NCBI GenBank assembly: GCA_033439795.1
Contig: JAUTDP010000009.1
Span: 1,984,001-2,048,000 of the forward strand
Reading direction: 5' to 3'
Origin: Sordaria brevicollis
Taxonomy: Eukaryota > Ascomycota > Sordariomycetes > Sordariales > Sordariaceae
DNA: 64,000 nt
The notes beneath the pieces were generated by a model, which was not told the DNA's origin, did no database searches, and worked only from the letters and a program-made list of their open reading frames with translations. Shown here in pieces: positions 49,401 to 62,066 of this stretch. Every line of letters begins with the position of its first letter. Positions within the stretch are counted from its first letter, which is position 1. Both the position numbers and the translations under genes were made by a program.

Positions 49401-51911
49401 CGTCAGAAATGGGTACCATATGACAACCGCCTTTCCAGGATAGAGGCGTTAGACGGATCTTGATAAGGTAGTTGGCCAGGGCACGACTTTGCACGTAACT
49501 GCTGGACTCATGGCAGCTCTTGTCTGGAGTGGGATAGGGACGTGGTTGTCCGCCACCGTTGGATTCCGGTCTCCGGAGAGAGGTTGCTCGGCTGGGTCGA
49601 CTATATGGGACCGGTCCTAAGATGAAAGTTGACGGTGATGGAAAGGCAAAGCAGACAAAAGTTCAAGATCAACGTTCGCTTACGGAATGTGGTGGTGCCC
49701 TGGTGCCCCTCAACACCACATTGTTCGTCGTTGCCGTACTGTATTTGGCGGGCATGCATGTACAGTAAAGACTTGCGGTGCAACAGACTGTGCAGCGCCC
49801 TTAGGTCCTACTGTGGACCCCCGATCCACCCCTGTCTTGTGTCTCAATCTGAAATCCCCAAATGCACGCTGATTCGGTGCGCTAACAGTGTAAGAGCCAG
49901 CAACCCCAGACATGGAGAAAAGCGGGCTTCGAGGACAATTGGATCCTCAGCTCGATTCGTATGCTTGCCCAGTACCAAAGTAACTTTGCGTTGGAAGAGG
50001 CAGGTAACCTTACGTCTTGATGTTGCAAGTCCCGGATGTGGTGGCAACCAGGCCCTCCAGGTACCGCTTTCCGTTTGTTGCTTGTCTTGCGCGCACCCGT
50101 CCAGCCCGTCATTGAGGTGGACAGGAAGGCCGGGCAGGAAGGAGGGAGGCACGCAGGCACGCAGGCAAGGCAGGCAGGTACGAGGGCAAGAGGGCACATC
50201 ATATGTCGTGTTCGGGGAGAAGGAGAGAGGTGATATCGGGGAAGGAGCGATCAGATACCTTCCCCCTCAAGTTATGTTTGGGAAGGTGCCGTGAAGGTCT
50301 CAAGGGTTATGCCATCATACCTAGTCTGGACTGGAACGAACTTATTAGACGGTCGCTTCTCCGCGATACACCTTACACGACGGATATCTGTGCGTACCTT
50401 GACTTCGATACATGATCTTTACAACCCGTTATATCAAAACACCTGCATCTGCTACATAGGCCTTACATAACAGCGACGGTACGTGCTCGTGTCTTATAAC
50501 AACAAGCGCCGGTTAGCTGTGCGCTCTCCCTCCCCTCATCTCTCTGCCCGCTTTCCATCACATACCTCCACTGCTTTTACAGTCACTTCGTCAGACAAAA
50601 ACAGCCATCACGGTATACTGTCTACCGATGTACAACTGCTCCTGTTTACTCTCCAGTCGTGTTCTTTTCTGTCGTGAGCTGGATTCTTAGCTAATTAGTT
50701 AAAACCAAAGATTCTCTGTGTCGTGCGACTTCTGTAGGTTGTTCCTCGTTTTTTGCTCGAGGGGAAGCTGAAGTGAAGTGTGCGGCGACCTACTTGTGAT
50801 GCGTACCGGAGTCAGTTCCGTCACCATCAACCTACCATCTCTGAAATCCGATATCCAACACGGTGGTCGAGGAAACACGCTTTCCACTTTCCCTACGCGA
50901 GTTCCAGCCATGCTTTGCCTACCGGTATACTGATAATCATCCGAAAAACAGCAAAACCAAAAACCACACGGATTCGGACGGTGTTTCTATCCTCGAGAGT
51001 GGCCGTCATACATAGCATTCAAAACTACTTCGGACCGCGAATCTTTCACCACATTTCGCTCGGCGTCGATTTCCCAACTCGGTGGTGTACGAATCCGCAG
51101 GAACGCCGCGACGCAAACCGTCCTGATTCGGTCACTTTCAAAGGTGCTCAACGCCAATCACCGACACATACGAGACGATCACAGCCAGCAAAAGGAAGCT
51201 GGAAACTCTGACACATCCTCCTCGACCGGAGCCAGTGTTAGTTGAGATTGTGTGGCATCACGCACATCCTCCACCCACACGCCGTCCACAGGGCACCGCA
51301 CCCCTGGAATTCAGCTGTGTCACCGTGTTAGCCTTCCAAGCGGAACGGCGACCGTTGCAACGGGCGACCTCGACTTGTCAGATCCCACCACACCATCACC
51401 ACGGGGTATCTTTCACTATACCTCCCAGTACAACCTATACTGCCGGACCCGCGAAGCTGCCGCCGAGTGAAGGCAAACCTTCGAGAATCAGGTCGGGAAT
51501 CGCGTTTAACGGCCTGAAAAAAGAGCCTCGAGTCTCCTTGGCCTTCCATGGGTGAAAAATCGCCATTCGCTCGACCACTTTCCGGCTCCCTCTAATACTT
51601 TCTTTCCGCCATTTTAACCCGCCTCTCTTTTCTGGCTCTTGTACGTTTTCCAGGACAGCTCGCGTACGAGTGTCGACCTTTCGTTCAGTGATTGGCAGCG
51701 CATTACTTTGCCATCCTCCTTCATTAATAATAATCACACGGTACAAGGCACAACATCGGCCTACCCCTGTTGTTACGCCGTAACCTCAAGAACGCGGACT
51801 AGCGCCCCCAGTACATCCACTGTACGACGCCATCCCTACCGCCCACCACCCCCCCGACATCCGAGGCTCAGCACTGTTATCCACATTGGGTCGCTGCTAG
51901 TGCCTCCAGCC
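46487..51911. other. 5.4-kb region upstream of the Sfp1-type gene, no gene supported
   Basis: Normal composition, but open frames are short, overlap on both strands and have no recognisable protein; the longest (221 codons, 49629-50294) is low-complexity and antisense to others of similar length. Simple repeats include GGAT units at 46559-46585 and GGCA/GGCACGCA units at about 50145-50180. The last kilobase is C/T-rich, as in fungal promoters and 5' leaders. A long leader or a non-coding RNA is possible. Confidence 0.5.
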
Positions 51912-54424
51912 ATGAAGCGCTCCCTGAAATGGTTTGGTTCCAAAACCAGCCCCAGTACCAGTCCCGAGCCTGCGGGGCCCTCCGCTGGGCCCGGTGGAAA
52001 TAATAGTTATCGCGCATCGCCTTCCTCTGTTTCTGCAGCTCCCAGGAACCCATCGCCTTCCGACTCGACATCGGACTCACCCTCTTCCCTTCTTCACCCA
52101 TCCTCGCCGTCGCCGTCTCCGACTCCCCAACCGCCGACCCCTCGCGATACCGTCTTTCCTCGATCCGATCTTTCGCTACCCGCTGCCTCGAAACCCATTG
52201 ACATTGCCGTCTCGCATCGTCGATCCACCGCATCCATCTCACCGGTTGAAGACAATCCCATCACTTTTCCATCCCACCACCTCGACGACGATCTTGACAT
52301 CGACTGGGACCAAGGCCCCTTTCCCGACGACGCAGGTTTCGATTCTGACGTCGACATGACCGCCGGTCAACATTTCGACTCGGCCTTGAGCCGCAGTCGA
52401 CAGGAGTCTTTCTTGGGCACTGGCGCAAAACCCATATCCATGGCGAACCCTAATCGCGACCACGCCAACCGCATCCGTCGCGAAAGTATGGCCGGCAGTC
52501 TTAGAGCAGGCAGTCTTATGGCGGGGAGTCTTATGGGTAACGGTATGAGCTGGGGCGGAATTTCTGTCGGAAGTTTTATTCGTGAAGAGTAAGTCGTCTC
52601 CGCCTTTTTTTGGGTCCAGGGGTGTTCTTGTGTCCTCTGCGTGAGAGGTGGGCAGATATCTTGGGCATTGAGGCTTTCGTAGGGTGGGATTGAATTGCCG
52701 TGGAGCGCTATCCGCTGGTTGTTTTGATCGAAGCTGACTTGTTTTGGTGGCGTTAGCATGATGATGACAGGCACTTCGCCGTATCTAACGCACCAGTCTC
52801 CCTCGTTCCATTCTTCATCGTATATCCCAAAACTCGAGGCCAATTTCATGCGCGATTTCACCTGCTGCGAGAGGACATGGCCCACGCTCCATGACCTTCT
52901 TCAACATTATGAGGAGAACCATCACGCCACCGCTGCGCCCAACACATCCAACCAGAACCTTAATACCTTTGGCGCAAACCCAGGGAACGCACGCGGCCCT
53001 GCCAGCCGGGCTACCCCAACACCGGCAGTGGGTAGAGCCCAGCCAGGGGCCCAGGCGATGAACGGGTACCAAGGTCAGCGTCATTTGAGTGTTGCTGGCG
53101 CGGGGATGGGCCTCGGCGGTATTGGCCAGATGATGCGGCAGCAACAGGTAGCTCCAGCTGTCCAGAAAATGACCTCCATGTCACATATGAACGATGACAT
53201 GGATACAGTCGGAGAAATGGAGCTTGACGAGACCGTTGGACCTATGGAGATGGACGATAATCAGCGGACAATTCAGCAAACTCGGCAATTGTTTGGGCAG
53301 CAGCAGCGTCCTCAACTTCACCTTAACAGTTCTGGGCTTCCGCATCAGGCTTTGCGCACTTCTCAGCCCCCAACGCCTGCTGCAGTCAGCTTCGGTTTCC
53401 AGAATAACCCGACTGTCTCGTCTGTCAACACGCCTACCTTGACAACACAAGGAGGTCTGCCGCAGCGGGGGCAGTTTGGCCAGGAAGATGACAACGGTGA
53501 CGACATGTCTGGAATGCCCAAGATGATGAACCTAGGCGGCATGGGCATGAATGGCGGACAGCTCGGAGGGCTGGCAGGGAACTTGGCTTTCGGAGCTCTG
53601 GGAACGATTGACGATCCTGCGAAGAGGCTGTATAGCCCTGGTGGCACGCAGCAGATGACAAGCCAGCAACGAGCGTTCGATGCTCAAATGCAGATGCAGC
53701 AGCAATTGCAGCAGCATCTGGCGTCGATGAACCTCGATCTGAACCAGCTTGCTCCGGGTACTGATCCTGCTCTGCTTTTGCAGCAGATGACTGCGCTCAT
53801 GATGCCGCCGACAGAAGAGCATAAGCCTTTCCGCTGTCCCGTCATTGGATGCGAGAAGGCATACAAGAACCAGAATGGTCTGAAGTAAGTTTTTTCCCCC
53901 GAGGTGTTTCTTACTGAAGTGGGATTTGTTTGCCCGCTGCAGAAATTTTCTTTGGTCGGCCACCAGCGCCAACCAACCCCCATACTCCCGCTTTCCCCAA
54001 CTGCATTCCTTCCGAAAAGTCCCACTAACAATCGAACCAGGTACCACAAGACCCATGGACACTCGACGCAGCAATTGCATGAGAACGGCGACGGTACCTT
54101 CTCGATTGTCAATCCAGAAACGAGCACGCCTTACCCCGGTACCCTGGGTATGGAGAAGGAGAAGCCCTTCAAGTGCGACGTTTGTGGCAAGCGCTACAAG
54201 AACTTGAACGGTCTCAAATACGTAAGTCGCTTTACGCCCATTATCATTCGTACACGCAGTGATGCTAACGGCTTCAACTACAGCACAAGCAACACTCGCC
54301 CATGTGCGACCCGGAAATGAGAGCCCAGCACCAGAACCTCATCTCGACCATGATGTCCAACCCAGCTGCCCTCATCGCTTTCCAGCAAAACCTGCCAAAC
54401 ATCAACGAAGATGTCATGTTGTAG
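51912..54424 (+). CDS. sfp1: Sfp1-type split C2H2 zinc-finger transcription regulator
   Basis: Four exons: 51912-52588, 52757-53884, 54041-54221, 54284-54424. The introns (168, 156 and 62 bp) start GTAAGT and end AG, with CTGAC/CTAAC branch sites; the joined frame gives 708 residues. The start is in CAGCCATGAAG; an in-frame ATG lies 91 codons upstream, but that stretch looks like leader. The N-terminus is Ser/Pro-rich and the middle Gln/Met-rich. A degenerate finger is at 262-281 (CC...H...H). Two C-terminal fingers follow: C586-x4-C591-x12-H604 (YKNQNGLKYH) and C647-x2-C650-x12-H663 (YKNLNGLKYH), about 55 residues apart, the arrangement that gives split-finger protein 1 its name. Yeast Sfp1 activates ribosome-biogenesis genes in response to nutrients; the same role here is inferred. 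Each finger is cut by an intron after NGLK or NGLKY. Confidence 0.85.
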
Positions 54425-55355
54425 GACGACAGCGCATTCGACAATCATTTGGAAATGGCCAAGGTTCACAACGACTTCGCGCCGTGTGGTTTGGAAGTCC
54501 ACGAGGAGATCAGTGTGCCCAAAGTCTTAGGGTCGACTTTGTGGAGCCCACGCGGCATCGAATAATGATGTATCCAATGGCCGCCTGTTGGAAAGATGCG
54601 ATGGCGGAACCCTGTCTCCAATTTCGGCAATTTACCATCATCTGTTGCGGCCGCCGGTTAACGACAAAACGCCTCTCATCTCTGTTTTTCATATCTAACG
54701 GTACTGTTTACTGTCGTGTTTTGGGGTGGTCGGAAAAGTTCTATATTTCGGGTTTACACACATTTTAGTGGCCTACAAGCAGCATTTTGCCTGGCGTTGT
54801 TCCTTTTTCGATATTTGTTACGGTACATTACCTAGGAGAAGGAGTGTGGCGGAGAAAAAAAGGCTGTTGGGTGTTATACAAAGACTTTTGTACGGGAAAA
54901 TCTATGTGTGGATCATATGTGGGAAAAAGAAATGGATTTCTCAGGAGGACTATGAATCAAAAACAATCAAAAGCTAAAAGGGTACGATGGTAGTAGCGAA
55001 TTTTCTGTAATTTTTTGGGTCTCGGATCTGAGGGAAGCGGAAGAAAAAGAGGGTTTGCCGGTATATACCCCCTTATACCCCGAGAGAGAAAGAGAGACGA
55101 AGAGAAGACGAGCAAAGGTGACGGAAAGCAAGAGGTCAATCAAAATAGATGTAGGATTTTCATACATACTACGGTTTCAGTTTCATTTACCAGGCAGCGT
55201 CGGCGTTTCTTAAGTACGTAGATATCTTCTTTACGGGAAGACAAAGTGTGTAATGTTATCGCGTTGGACAGTGTTCAAATATCGCGTCCATGGATATCTT
55301 TAGTAGGGCTTTAGTTTCAAGCGAATTGTTATTATAGACAGATGGATAAAACCCG
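54425..55355. other. Convergent intergenic region
   Basis: 931 bp between the 3' ends of the Sfp1-type gene and the hydrolase-like gene. It should hold both 3' untranslated regions and polyadenylation sites. No further gene was recognised. Confidence 0.6.
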
Positions 55356-55409
55356 TTACCACTCTGCTTCATCGGCTGGATATGCCTCTCCGTCACTGTT
55401 TTGTTGGTG

Positions 55410-55445
<36 letters not shown>

Positions 55446-58400
55446 TTCCTCTTCAGATTCGGCATCCATCTCTTCTGCTTCAGCTTCCTCTTCGCCATAC
55501 TCTTCCGCATATTCCTCCACCTCGTCATCGAGTGCATCGTCACCAACATCACCATCATTGGCTTCTTCTTCTCCCTCTTCCTCCTCCTCCTCCTCTTCTT
55601 TCTCTTCGCCATATGTTTCTTCGCCATAGGGGTATTCTTCTCCAGCATACTTTCCAGCGTATTCCCCAGTGTATCTCCCATAAGAATAACCCTCTTCAAT
55701 GTACACATCCACATCAATATCTTCTTCAGTGTACTCTTGTTCAGCGTCATCATCACTGTCACCATCCCTTTCATCCTCGTAGTCATTTTTCTCCTGGTCG
55801 TCCTCGTTATCACCGGGATCAGTATTGTCGACTTGTCCTTCCTCATACTCATATCCTTCCCATCTAGAGTACGGGCAGGGTTCTGCCTCTGGCGCGTATG
55901 AGTCTTCCTCTTCCTCCTCTTCTTCTTCGTCTTCATATTCCTCCTCCTCCTGCTCGTCTTCATCATCTTCGATTTCTTCCCCTTCTTCTTCTTCATCATT
56001 TTCATCCTCATCAGTATACTGATACCCACACTCCCCTACAACAGATCCTTCTCCCAACATAGCTTCTTGCTCCTCTCGCTCTTCTTCCTCTTCTTCCCAT
56101 CCATCATAACCATACCCTTCAAGCTCATCAGAACTGCTACTGTAGTCATCTTCACCTTCTACTTCCACCTCCTCATCCTGACACTCATTCTCACTCTCAT
56201 CCTCACCCACCTCTTCCTCGTGGCTATCATCATCACTATCATCACCCCAACCATCGTCCTCGTCCTCGTCTTCGTCCTCGTCGTTAGAGGTATTATTTTC
56301 ATCCTCAGTCTCCTCTTCAGCAAAACCATAGACACCACCATGACGAGCACCATGTTGATACTCGTCCTGCTCACGGTGAACAGATCCAGGGGGAGATGTA
56401 AACTGGGGCGAGCCGGCAGCTAACCCGCCAGCCGCTAGAACGCCAATACCTGCCCCTGCTGCTGCTGCTGCTGCCGCTACTGCTGTCATCATGGTTGTGT
56501 TGCTCTTGCTTTCGCGACTTGCTTGATTAAGGGAGAACGCTGCTAGGTGGTTGTTGATTGTTATGCTGCTGCTCGTGTTGCTGGAGGCGTCGGTGATGGA
56601 GGCGGCGTGGTAATCGGTTAGATTATCAATACCAGAACGAGTGCGGGTGACATCTTGGTTATTCGTCTGTGTTTGAGCCTGAACTTGAGACTGAGTTTGG
56701 GGCTGAGAGTGATCTTGCTGTTGACTGGCAATCGCGCTTGGTGCTTGAGTGTCTGCTGATGGCAACGATGCTGCTGCGTTTCCACACAAGTTGTTGTTTC
56801 TGGTCGCTGTGGATGTGTAGTGCGTGTAATCGGTGGTCTGTGATTGTTGGATGGTGACATGAGAGAAGGAAGGGTGGTTGCTGGTGGTGGTGTTGTTTCC
56901 CCCTTGTTCACTCTGTTGCTGCTCTTTCGAACGATGCACTGGACGGGTGTTCCGCTTTTCGGAAGAGCTGGTCAATTTCTCATGTCCATTGTTGAATGGC
57001 ACGGTACCAAGCACAGGAGAAGAAGAAGAAGAAGAAGAAGAAGAGGATGAGGACGAAAACTTTCCCGAGACGGAATGACTTTTCTTGTCTTCATGACTGC
57101 CACGAAGCCAACTTGGCATATGCCACTTTGACTTTCCATCAGTCTGGCTCGAGCTGACCTGCTTCCTGTAGGAGCGAATACCGGCGTGAGAGTCATGTTG
57201 TTGTTGCCCGCCGGAGTGGCCACCAGGAGTTCTACCGGAGTCAGAATAGCTTGCAAACTGAGCAGAGGAGGTACCTGAGTGGCTGGCAAAGTGGCTAGCA
57301 TCATGATAACTGCTGCTAACGTGGTGGCTTTGAGAACTACTGGAGTGTCCATCGTAGTGCACAACACCAGGGTGCGGGCTCGAATGATGCGAGCTCCAGC
57401 GAAACCCAGAATTACTTCCTCCAGAGTGACCAGCAATACTAGCTGAGCTCAAACCTGGCCCTCCAACGGGATTAGAACCAAATGACGATGACGTCTTCCC
57501 ATGACTAGGCTGTGGCTTTGCAGTATAAAAGAAAGACGACGATAATGAAGCAGAACCACCACTACCAACCCCCAGCCTCTCACTCTGCCGCCCGGTCAGT
57601 GGTTGTTGCCCCTGATTAACAACCTTGGACTTGGTGCTATCGCCTCGATTGTACGAGAATGAGAAGTGCGGCTGAAACTTCCCGTGAGCTTGGAGCTGCA
57701 CATTCGGCGCAAACTGGTATCGTTCTGCCTGCGTGTAGGCAGCTTGAAGCCCTAATCTGGGAGCGAGACTGGCCGAGGCTGCAAACTTAGTGTTCTTATT
57801 GACTGGTTTGCTTGGTTGGACGGCTTTGTCTTGTTGAACTGGATGAGAAGGCGATGATCCTACTGGCGTTGGCTTCTTGGGCTTGACTTTTGAAGTCACT
57901 GGTCTTGTTTTCGGTCCTGCTGGCTTCGATTTGAGTTGTGGTTTATTCTTGTTGGTTGCCCGTGTCTTTGGGTTGGACGGACTCGGTTTTGTGTGCAGGC
58001 TGTCTTTACCCTGTGTATACTCGGCACTCGTTGAAGTAGTCGGGGTTGGACCATGGTTCGCTTCGTGTATATTAGCAGATCCGCCGCCCGGTCGTAAAGA
58101 CGGTGGATGTCCTGTGTGAGAAATCGGCTCTGGGTGATGTACAAGAAGAGCGTCCTCTGGGTTTCCGATGGTCAGTGAAAGGTTGCTATAGGTATTCTTC
58201 GTTGATTGAGAGGAGAGACTGGGTAAGCTCTTCCTCGGCTTCGGCTGAACTTCCGGAGAAGCTTCATCAATTCGCTTTCGTGACGTATTATGGACTGCGG
58301 GCACCTGATGTGGAATCGACTTGGAAAAGGATTGTTGGAACGCAGGAATGGCAGATGCATTCTGGACCGAGGCGGAACTTGTGGCCGAGATCTTCACATT

Positions 58401-59955
58401 GGTTGAGTTGAGCAAGGGGTTGTTGGGCAAAGACGGCAACTGCGATGGAGTGTTGCTCTTTTGGTGGCTAGCGGGAACCGGATTTGTGAGCATACCTTGA
58501 CCAGTGTGTATCGTTGATGAGAGGGGATTGATGTTGCTTGCACTGCTTCTTGGGATTGTCATTGATGGCATTGGCGAGGGTTTCTTTGCTGGATTCTGTA
58601 ACACTTCTCCCTGTTTTGCTAACGCCGCTGCCGGCTCAATGTCATCTTTCCGAAGATACAGCTGCGGTTGTTGTGGACCGCTAGGCCCAACAGGATACAA
58701 GTCTGCATCATATAGTGTCCTCAAAGTATCTGGTTGGTGGTTACCCAACAGGGAGTTGATGGCCAAAGACGCTGTTGATGATGTGTTCTTCGTCTTGTTT
58801 GATGGTGCGGGTACGGTCATCTTCATTGTGGTCGCTGAAGCAGTTGCAACCACAGGAGCAGGTATGCTCAAGGATTTCGAGGGCAATGGAGATAGCGTAG
58901 GTATCGATGTTTTTGATGCACCAGCAACCGGAGAGGGCATCGGGGCTGATAATGACGGATCTACAGAATCTCCTGTTAAAAAGTGTGAGCTCACGGTCTT
59001 CGCCTTGAAGAAAGTTTGCGACTGGTCTCACCTTTCGTCTTGGACGTATTCCCCTTCTTCACAACATCCATCAACTCTTTCCAAAAGCACTTGTAATGCT
59101 CGTCATCACGACTACTGAACTTTCCAACCGATTGGTGACTGTACCCATGCACCTCGATGGACTTCTCCCTCTTGGACCGGATCCCGACGAAAAGAACGAA
59201 TGGGTTCTTGGTCCCAGCTTGTTCTGCGCCCTCAGGACTTTGGCTCATACCGAGGTTGCCGTAGAAAGAGAAGACCCGGATTTTGGTGGGTTTGATATTT
59301 GTCTTGAACAAGATGGGAATAGCTTGGAGTTCCTTGTAGTGTTGAACTAACCACGACCGGTGCTCTTTGATGAGAGATTTGTCTTCAGAACTGACGTCAG
59401 AAGGAGGAAGTGGTGCGAGCTGGTCCTTGAGCTGTCGCAGGTTCCGATGTGGGGTGCTGAAGAACATGACTGCTTTGATGCTGTCTCCGAGTTGTGAGAA
59501 CCTGGAGTCCGGATTGATTATGCGGTTTAGAGCCTTCGTGAGCCATTAGAACCAACTTCTCTTGATGTAATAAACATAAAGAAATCACGTACCGCTTCAA
59601 CAAGCAGGCCACCTAGCCCGTGGCAGGCAAAGACGAGTGGTCTACTCGAAAGTACGTGTTCGCTCACAGAGACAATCTGGTTGACAAGATCCGCTACTGC
59701 GCTCTCGAACATTGCCCAGTTGCTGGTAAAGACCGCATTCACTTCATAGTTGTAACTCAATACTCTTGCATCGGGGTAATCTTCGGTAAGCAGGTCGCTC
59801 AACCACATGACGCCCTTATCAGGAGACGTCCATGGCCTTTCCGTCGCCAGGTGGAAGCCGCGAACAGCAATGATGTCGACGACCTTGCCCTTGGTATTCT
59901 TTGCGGGGGTATACAGGCAAAAAAGGCTTCCATTGGCGCTGGGTGGGGAATTCAT
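55356..59955 (-). CDS. Alpha/beta-hydrolase-like protein without catalytic Ser, with acidic C-terminal tail
   Basis: Three exons read right to left: 59955-59593, 59533-59032, 58972-55356, with two 59-bp introns (GTACGT...AG and GTGAGA...AG). The product is 1493 residues. Residues 1-288 resemble the DUF676/SERAC1-like hydrolase fold of many fungal proteins (WLSDLLTEDYPDARVLSYNY; later MFFSTPHRN). The nucleophile elbow, usually GHSxGG, reads CHGLGG at 111-116, so Ser is replaced by Gly113 and esterase activity is unlikely. From 289 the chain is Ser/Pro/Gln-rich and probably disordered, then has an Ala/Gly hydrophobic stretch (about 1112-1140) that might span a membrane, and ends in some 320 residues dominated by Glu/Asp with an Asp run from a CATCGT-type microsatellite (about 55400-55445). 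A role is not known; the hydrolase-like domain may bind partners. Further introns in the low-complexity part cannot be excluded. Confidence 0.75.
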
Positions 59956-60920
59956 TTTGACATTGAGACTTATCCCAAGCTTGTATCTGGAGGAGTGTCT
60001 ATCGTAGATATTGTAGAGTGAAAGTTGAGAAGACGCCTCCGAATGACGATGGGATGAGAATGAGCTCTCGAGAAAATTGGCCCCTTAATGGGAGAAAGAA
60101 GACCGGTGGAAGTGCCCACAGACAGCATTAACCGCTTAAAGGAGATATTGGACTTTAAGAGGAGGACTGGGAACGATTCGAGATGTGTAAAGTATCAATA
60201 AAACCAAGAAAGCGTTGATGGCCCGAATATTGGCAAGTGTCCTGCCCCCAATTCCACTTGATACAGGCAGCTGGAAGGCTGAGTGTTCCTAAGGATGGGT
60301 GATGCATCAAAGCACATTCCAGCCATATAATGTTTTCTATTCCTGAACCATGGAACGCCCAATTTCATCAAAACTGGACCAGTAGACATGGATGCTGTCA
60401 ACGGCTAGATGCTGCAGGATTCAATGATCCAGACTTCGAGGGCCGTAGGATCGGTTTCAAGCGGAGTGTATATCCTTGTTGCCCCAAACAGAGACCTTTA
60501 TAGAAACCAATGAACGGTCCAATGTCCCCCGTCTACCACGGAACGAGAAGGATTCCTCTCACGAACATGTCACTGGTGAAAGGTTGACTGTTGACCAGGC
60601 GGTGTATAATATTGCATATTGTGGGCGCCGATGTTGATTCGAGACGATGCTGTCGGTGAGCAGAAACTGCGAACATGCTGGGGTCCGCGGTTCTTGAAGT
60701 GTCTCGGGTGGCACAAGCATCGAAGGATGAATCCTTTGAAGTTCTGATTGAATATCAGTTGGTGTTGGACTCCGTTCGCCAACAAAAATGACAAGAGCGT
60801 AGACCTGCCCAGCCATCAGTATTTGAGTCACCTGCCAGGAGATCTTCCCTTCCCCTTTTAAAATCATTACCACGTCCCTACCAAATCCTGCTTCTCTGAG
60901 TTCCATCAACTTGACCAACA
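59956..60920. other. Divergent promoter region
   Basis: 965 bp between the starts of the hydrolase-like gene (minus) and the Fig1-type gene (plus). It probably holds both promoters. Short open frames on the minus strand (60559-60990) overlap the Fig1 start and have no recognisable product. Confidence 0.6.
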
Positions 60921-62066
60921 ATGACGCCCGCAAATCCTCCTCATAGACCCGTACCAAGCATGATGGGGATGAAGAAGAGGCCTGGCCCAAACGGCGTCAA
61001 CAAGAAAACAAAATCAACAACCAGTCTAGTATCCTCTGTCCCATGTCACAACTGCAGTCCTCCTCCATTGCCGGCACCAGCACACTATGGATACCACCCC
61101 GTTTCTCAAGCCTCCAAAAACTCCTACACACAGAAGCTCAAGGGCATGGGCAAAAAGAAATTTGCCTTGACGTTGACCCTCGCAATACTCATTGGCATCT
61201 CATGTCTCAGCGCGATTATCTTAGGTGGTGAGTCGAATCCTTCTTCTGATAGACACCGGAAGCCACTTTGCCTAACCACTTGTCTCTCCACTCCAGTCCT
61301 CATAATCCTAGGCTGTACCAAACCTTCCTTCCCCCTTCAAAATCTCCACCTGCTTGAGATCCAAAACAACAACAAAAACACCAATTCTTCCAGCACTGAA
61401 ACCTACGACATCCGTCTCCGCGTTGGTTACTTCGGTGGCTGTCTCTCCGTCGCCAACGCCACCACAGCCAACGCCACAGCCAACACCACGGCCAACACCA
61501 CGGCCAAAGACCCACCACAAACCCACTGCCTCCTCAACCTCCGCTCCCACGACCTCAACGACCTCGCTGAAGAACTCTGGGAAGACTTTTCTTTCCCTCC
61601 CAACAGCACAACCCAAACCGCCGTCGAGGAAGCAGTTGAGCAAATGCTTCCCCTTGTCATACACGTGCAAAAGAACGCGCTGTTACCGGCTTTGCCCGTC
61701 GTTGCCACGGGGTTGTTTTTTGTGAGTTGTGTTGTGTTGCTTGTTGTTAGTACCACGTCTACGGCCACGGCTGAAAACAACAAGAGGAAGAGGAGGAGGA
61801 GGTATAAGGCGTGCCTATTGGTCGCTGCATTGTTAGGGGCTGGTGCGTTTGGGTTGGCGGTTACGATGACTGTTGGGGTGCAGCAGGCTATGGGGTCTAT
61901 TGTCTGGGTTGTGAATGGGGACGGGGATGGGCTGGATGATGGAGGAGGTGGCGGGGAGGTGGTTGTTGAGAGGGGGGTTATTTTGAGTGGGTTTCTTGCT
62001 GGGTTTGCGGTTTTGGTTGGGCTTTTTTATGTGGTGATTGGTGTGTGGTTTGTTAGGAGAGGGTAG
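60921..62066 (+). CDS. fig1: Fig1-family calcium-regulator/membrane-fusion protein
   Basis: Two exons, 60921-61227 and 61297-62066, joined across a 69-bp intron (GTGAGT...CTAAC...CTCCAG) to give 358 residues. The intron is a multiple of three and has no stop, so retention would only add 23 residues; splicing restores a continuous helix (ILGVLIILGCT). A basic, Pro-rich cytosolic N-terminus is followed by TM1 (about 81-107) and the family's GCT motif (108-110), an outer loop with RVGYFGGC (144-151) and a run of N-glycosylation sites (NATTANAT...), then three more membrane segments. Fig1 proteins take part in low-affinity Ca2+ uptake and cell fusion during mating in yeast and filamentous fungi; a membrane location is clear from sequence, function is by family. 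The C-terminal part has a Gly/Asp-rich loop between TM3 and TM4. Confidence 0.75.
   Translation: MTPANPPHRPVPSMMGMKKRPGPNGVNKKTKSTTSLVSSVPCHNCSPPPLPAPAHYGYHPVSQASKNSYTQKLKGMGKKKFALTLTLAILIGISCLSAIILGGESNPSSDRHRKPLCLTTCLSTPVLIILGCTKPSFPLQNLHLLEIQNNNKNTNSSSTETYDIRLRVGYFGGCLSVANATTANATANTTANTTAKDPPQTHCLLNLRSHDLNDLAEELWEDFSFPPNSTTQTAVEEAVEQMLPLVIHVQKNALLPALPVVATGLFFVSCVVLLVVSTTSTATAENNKRKRRRRYKACLLVAALLGAGAFGLAVTMTVGVQQAMGSIVWVVNGDGDGLDDGGGGGEVVVERGVILSGFLAGFAVLVGLFYVVIGVWFVRRG

Noticed and set aside
49629..50294. 221-codon frame upstream of the Sfp1-type gene
   Set aside because: Overlapped by several frames of similar length on both strands, low-complexity Arg/Gly end, no domain.
55342..56423. 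Plus-strand frames rich in Ser or in Leu/Phe opposite the acidic tail
   Set aside because: They mirror the Glu/Asp codon repeats of the minus-strand gene.
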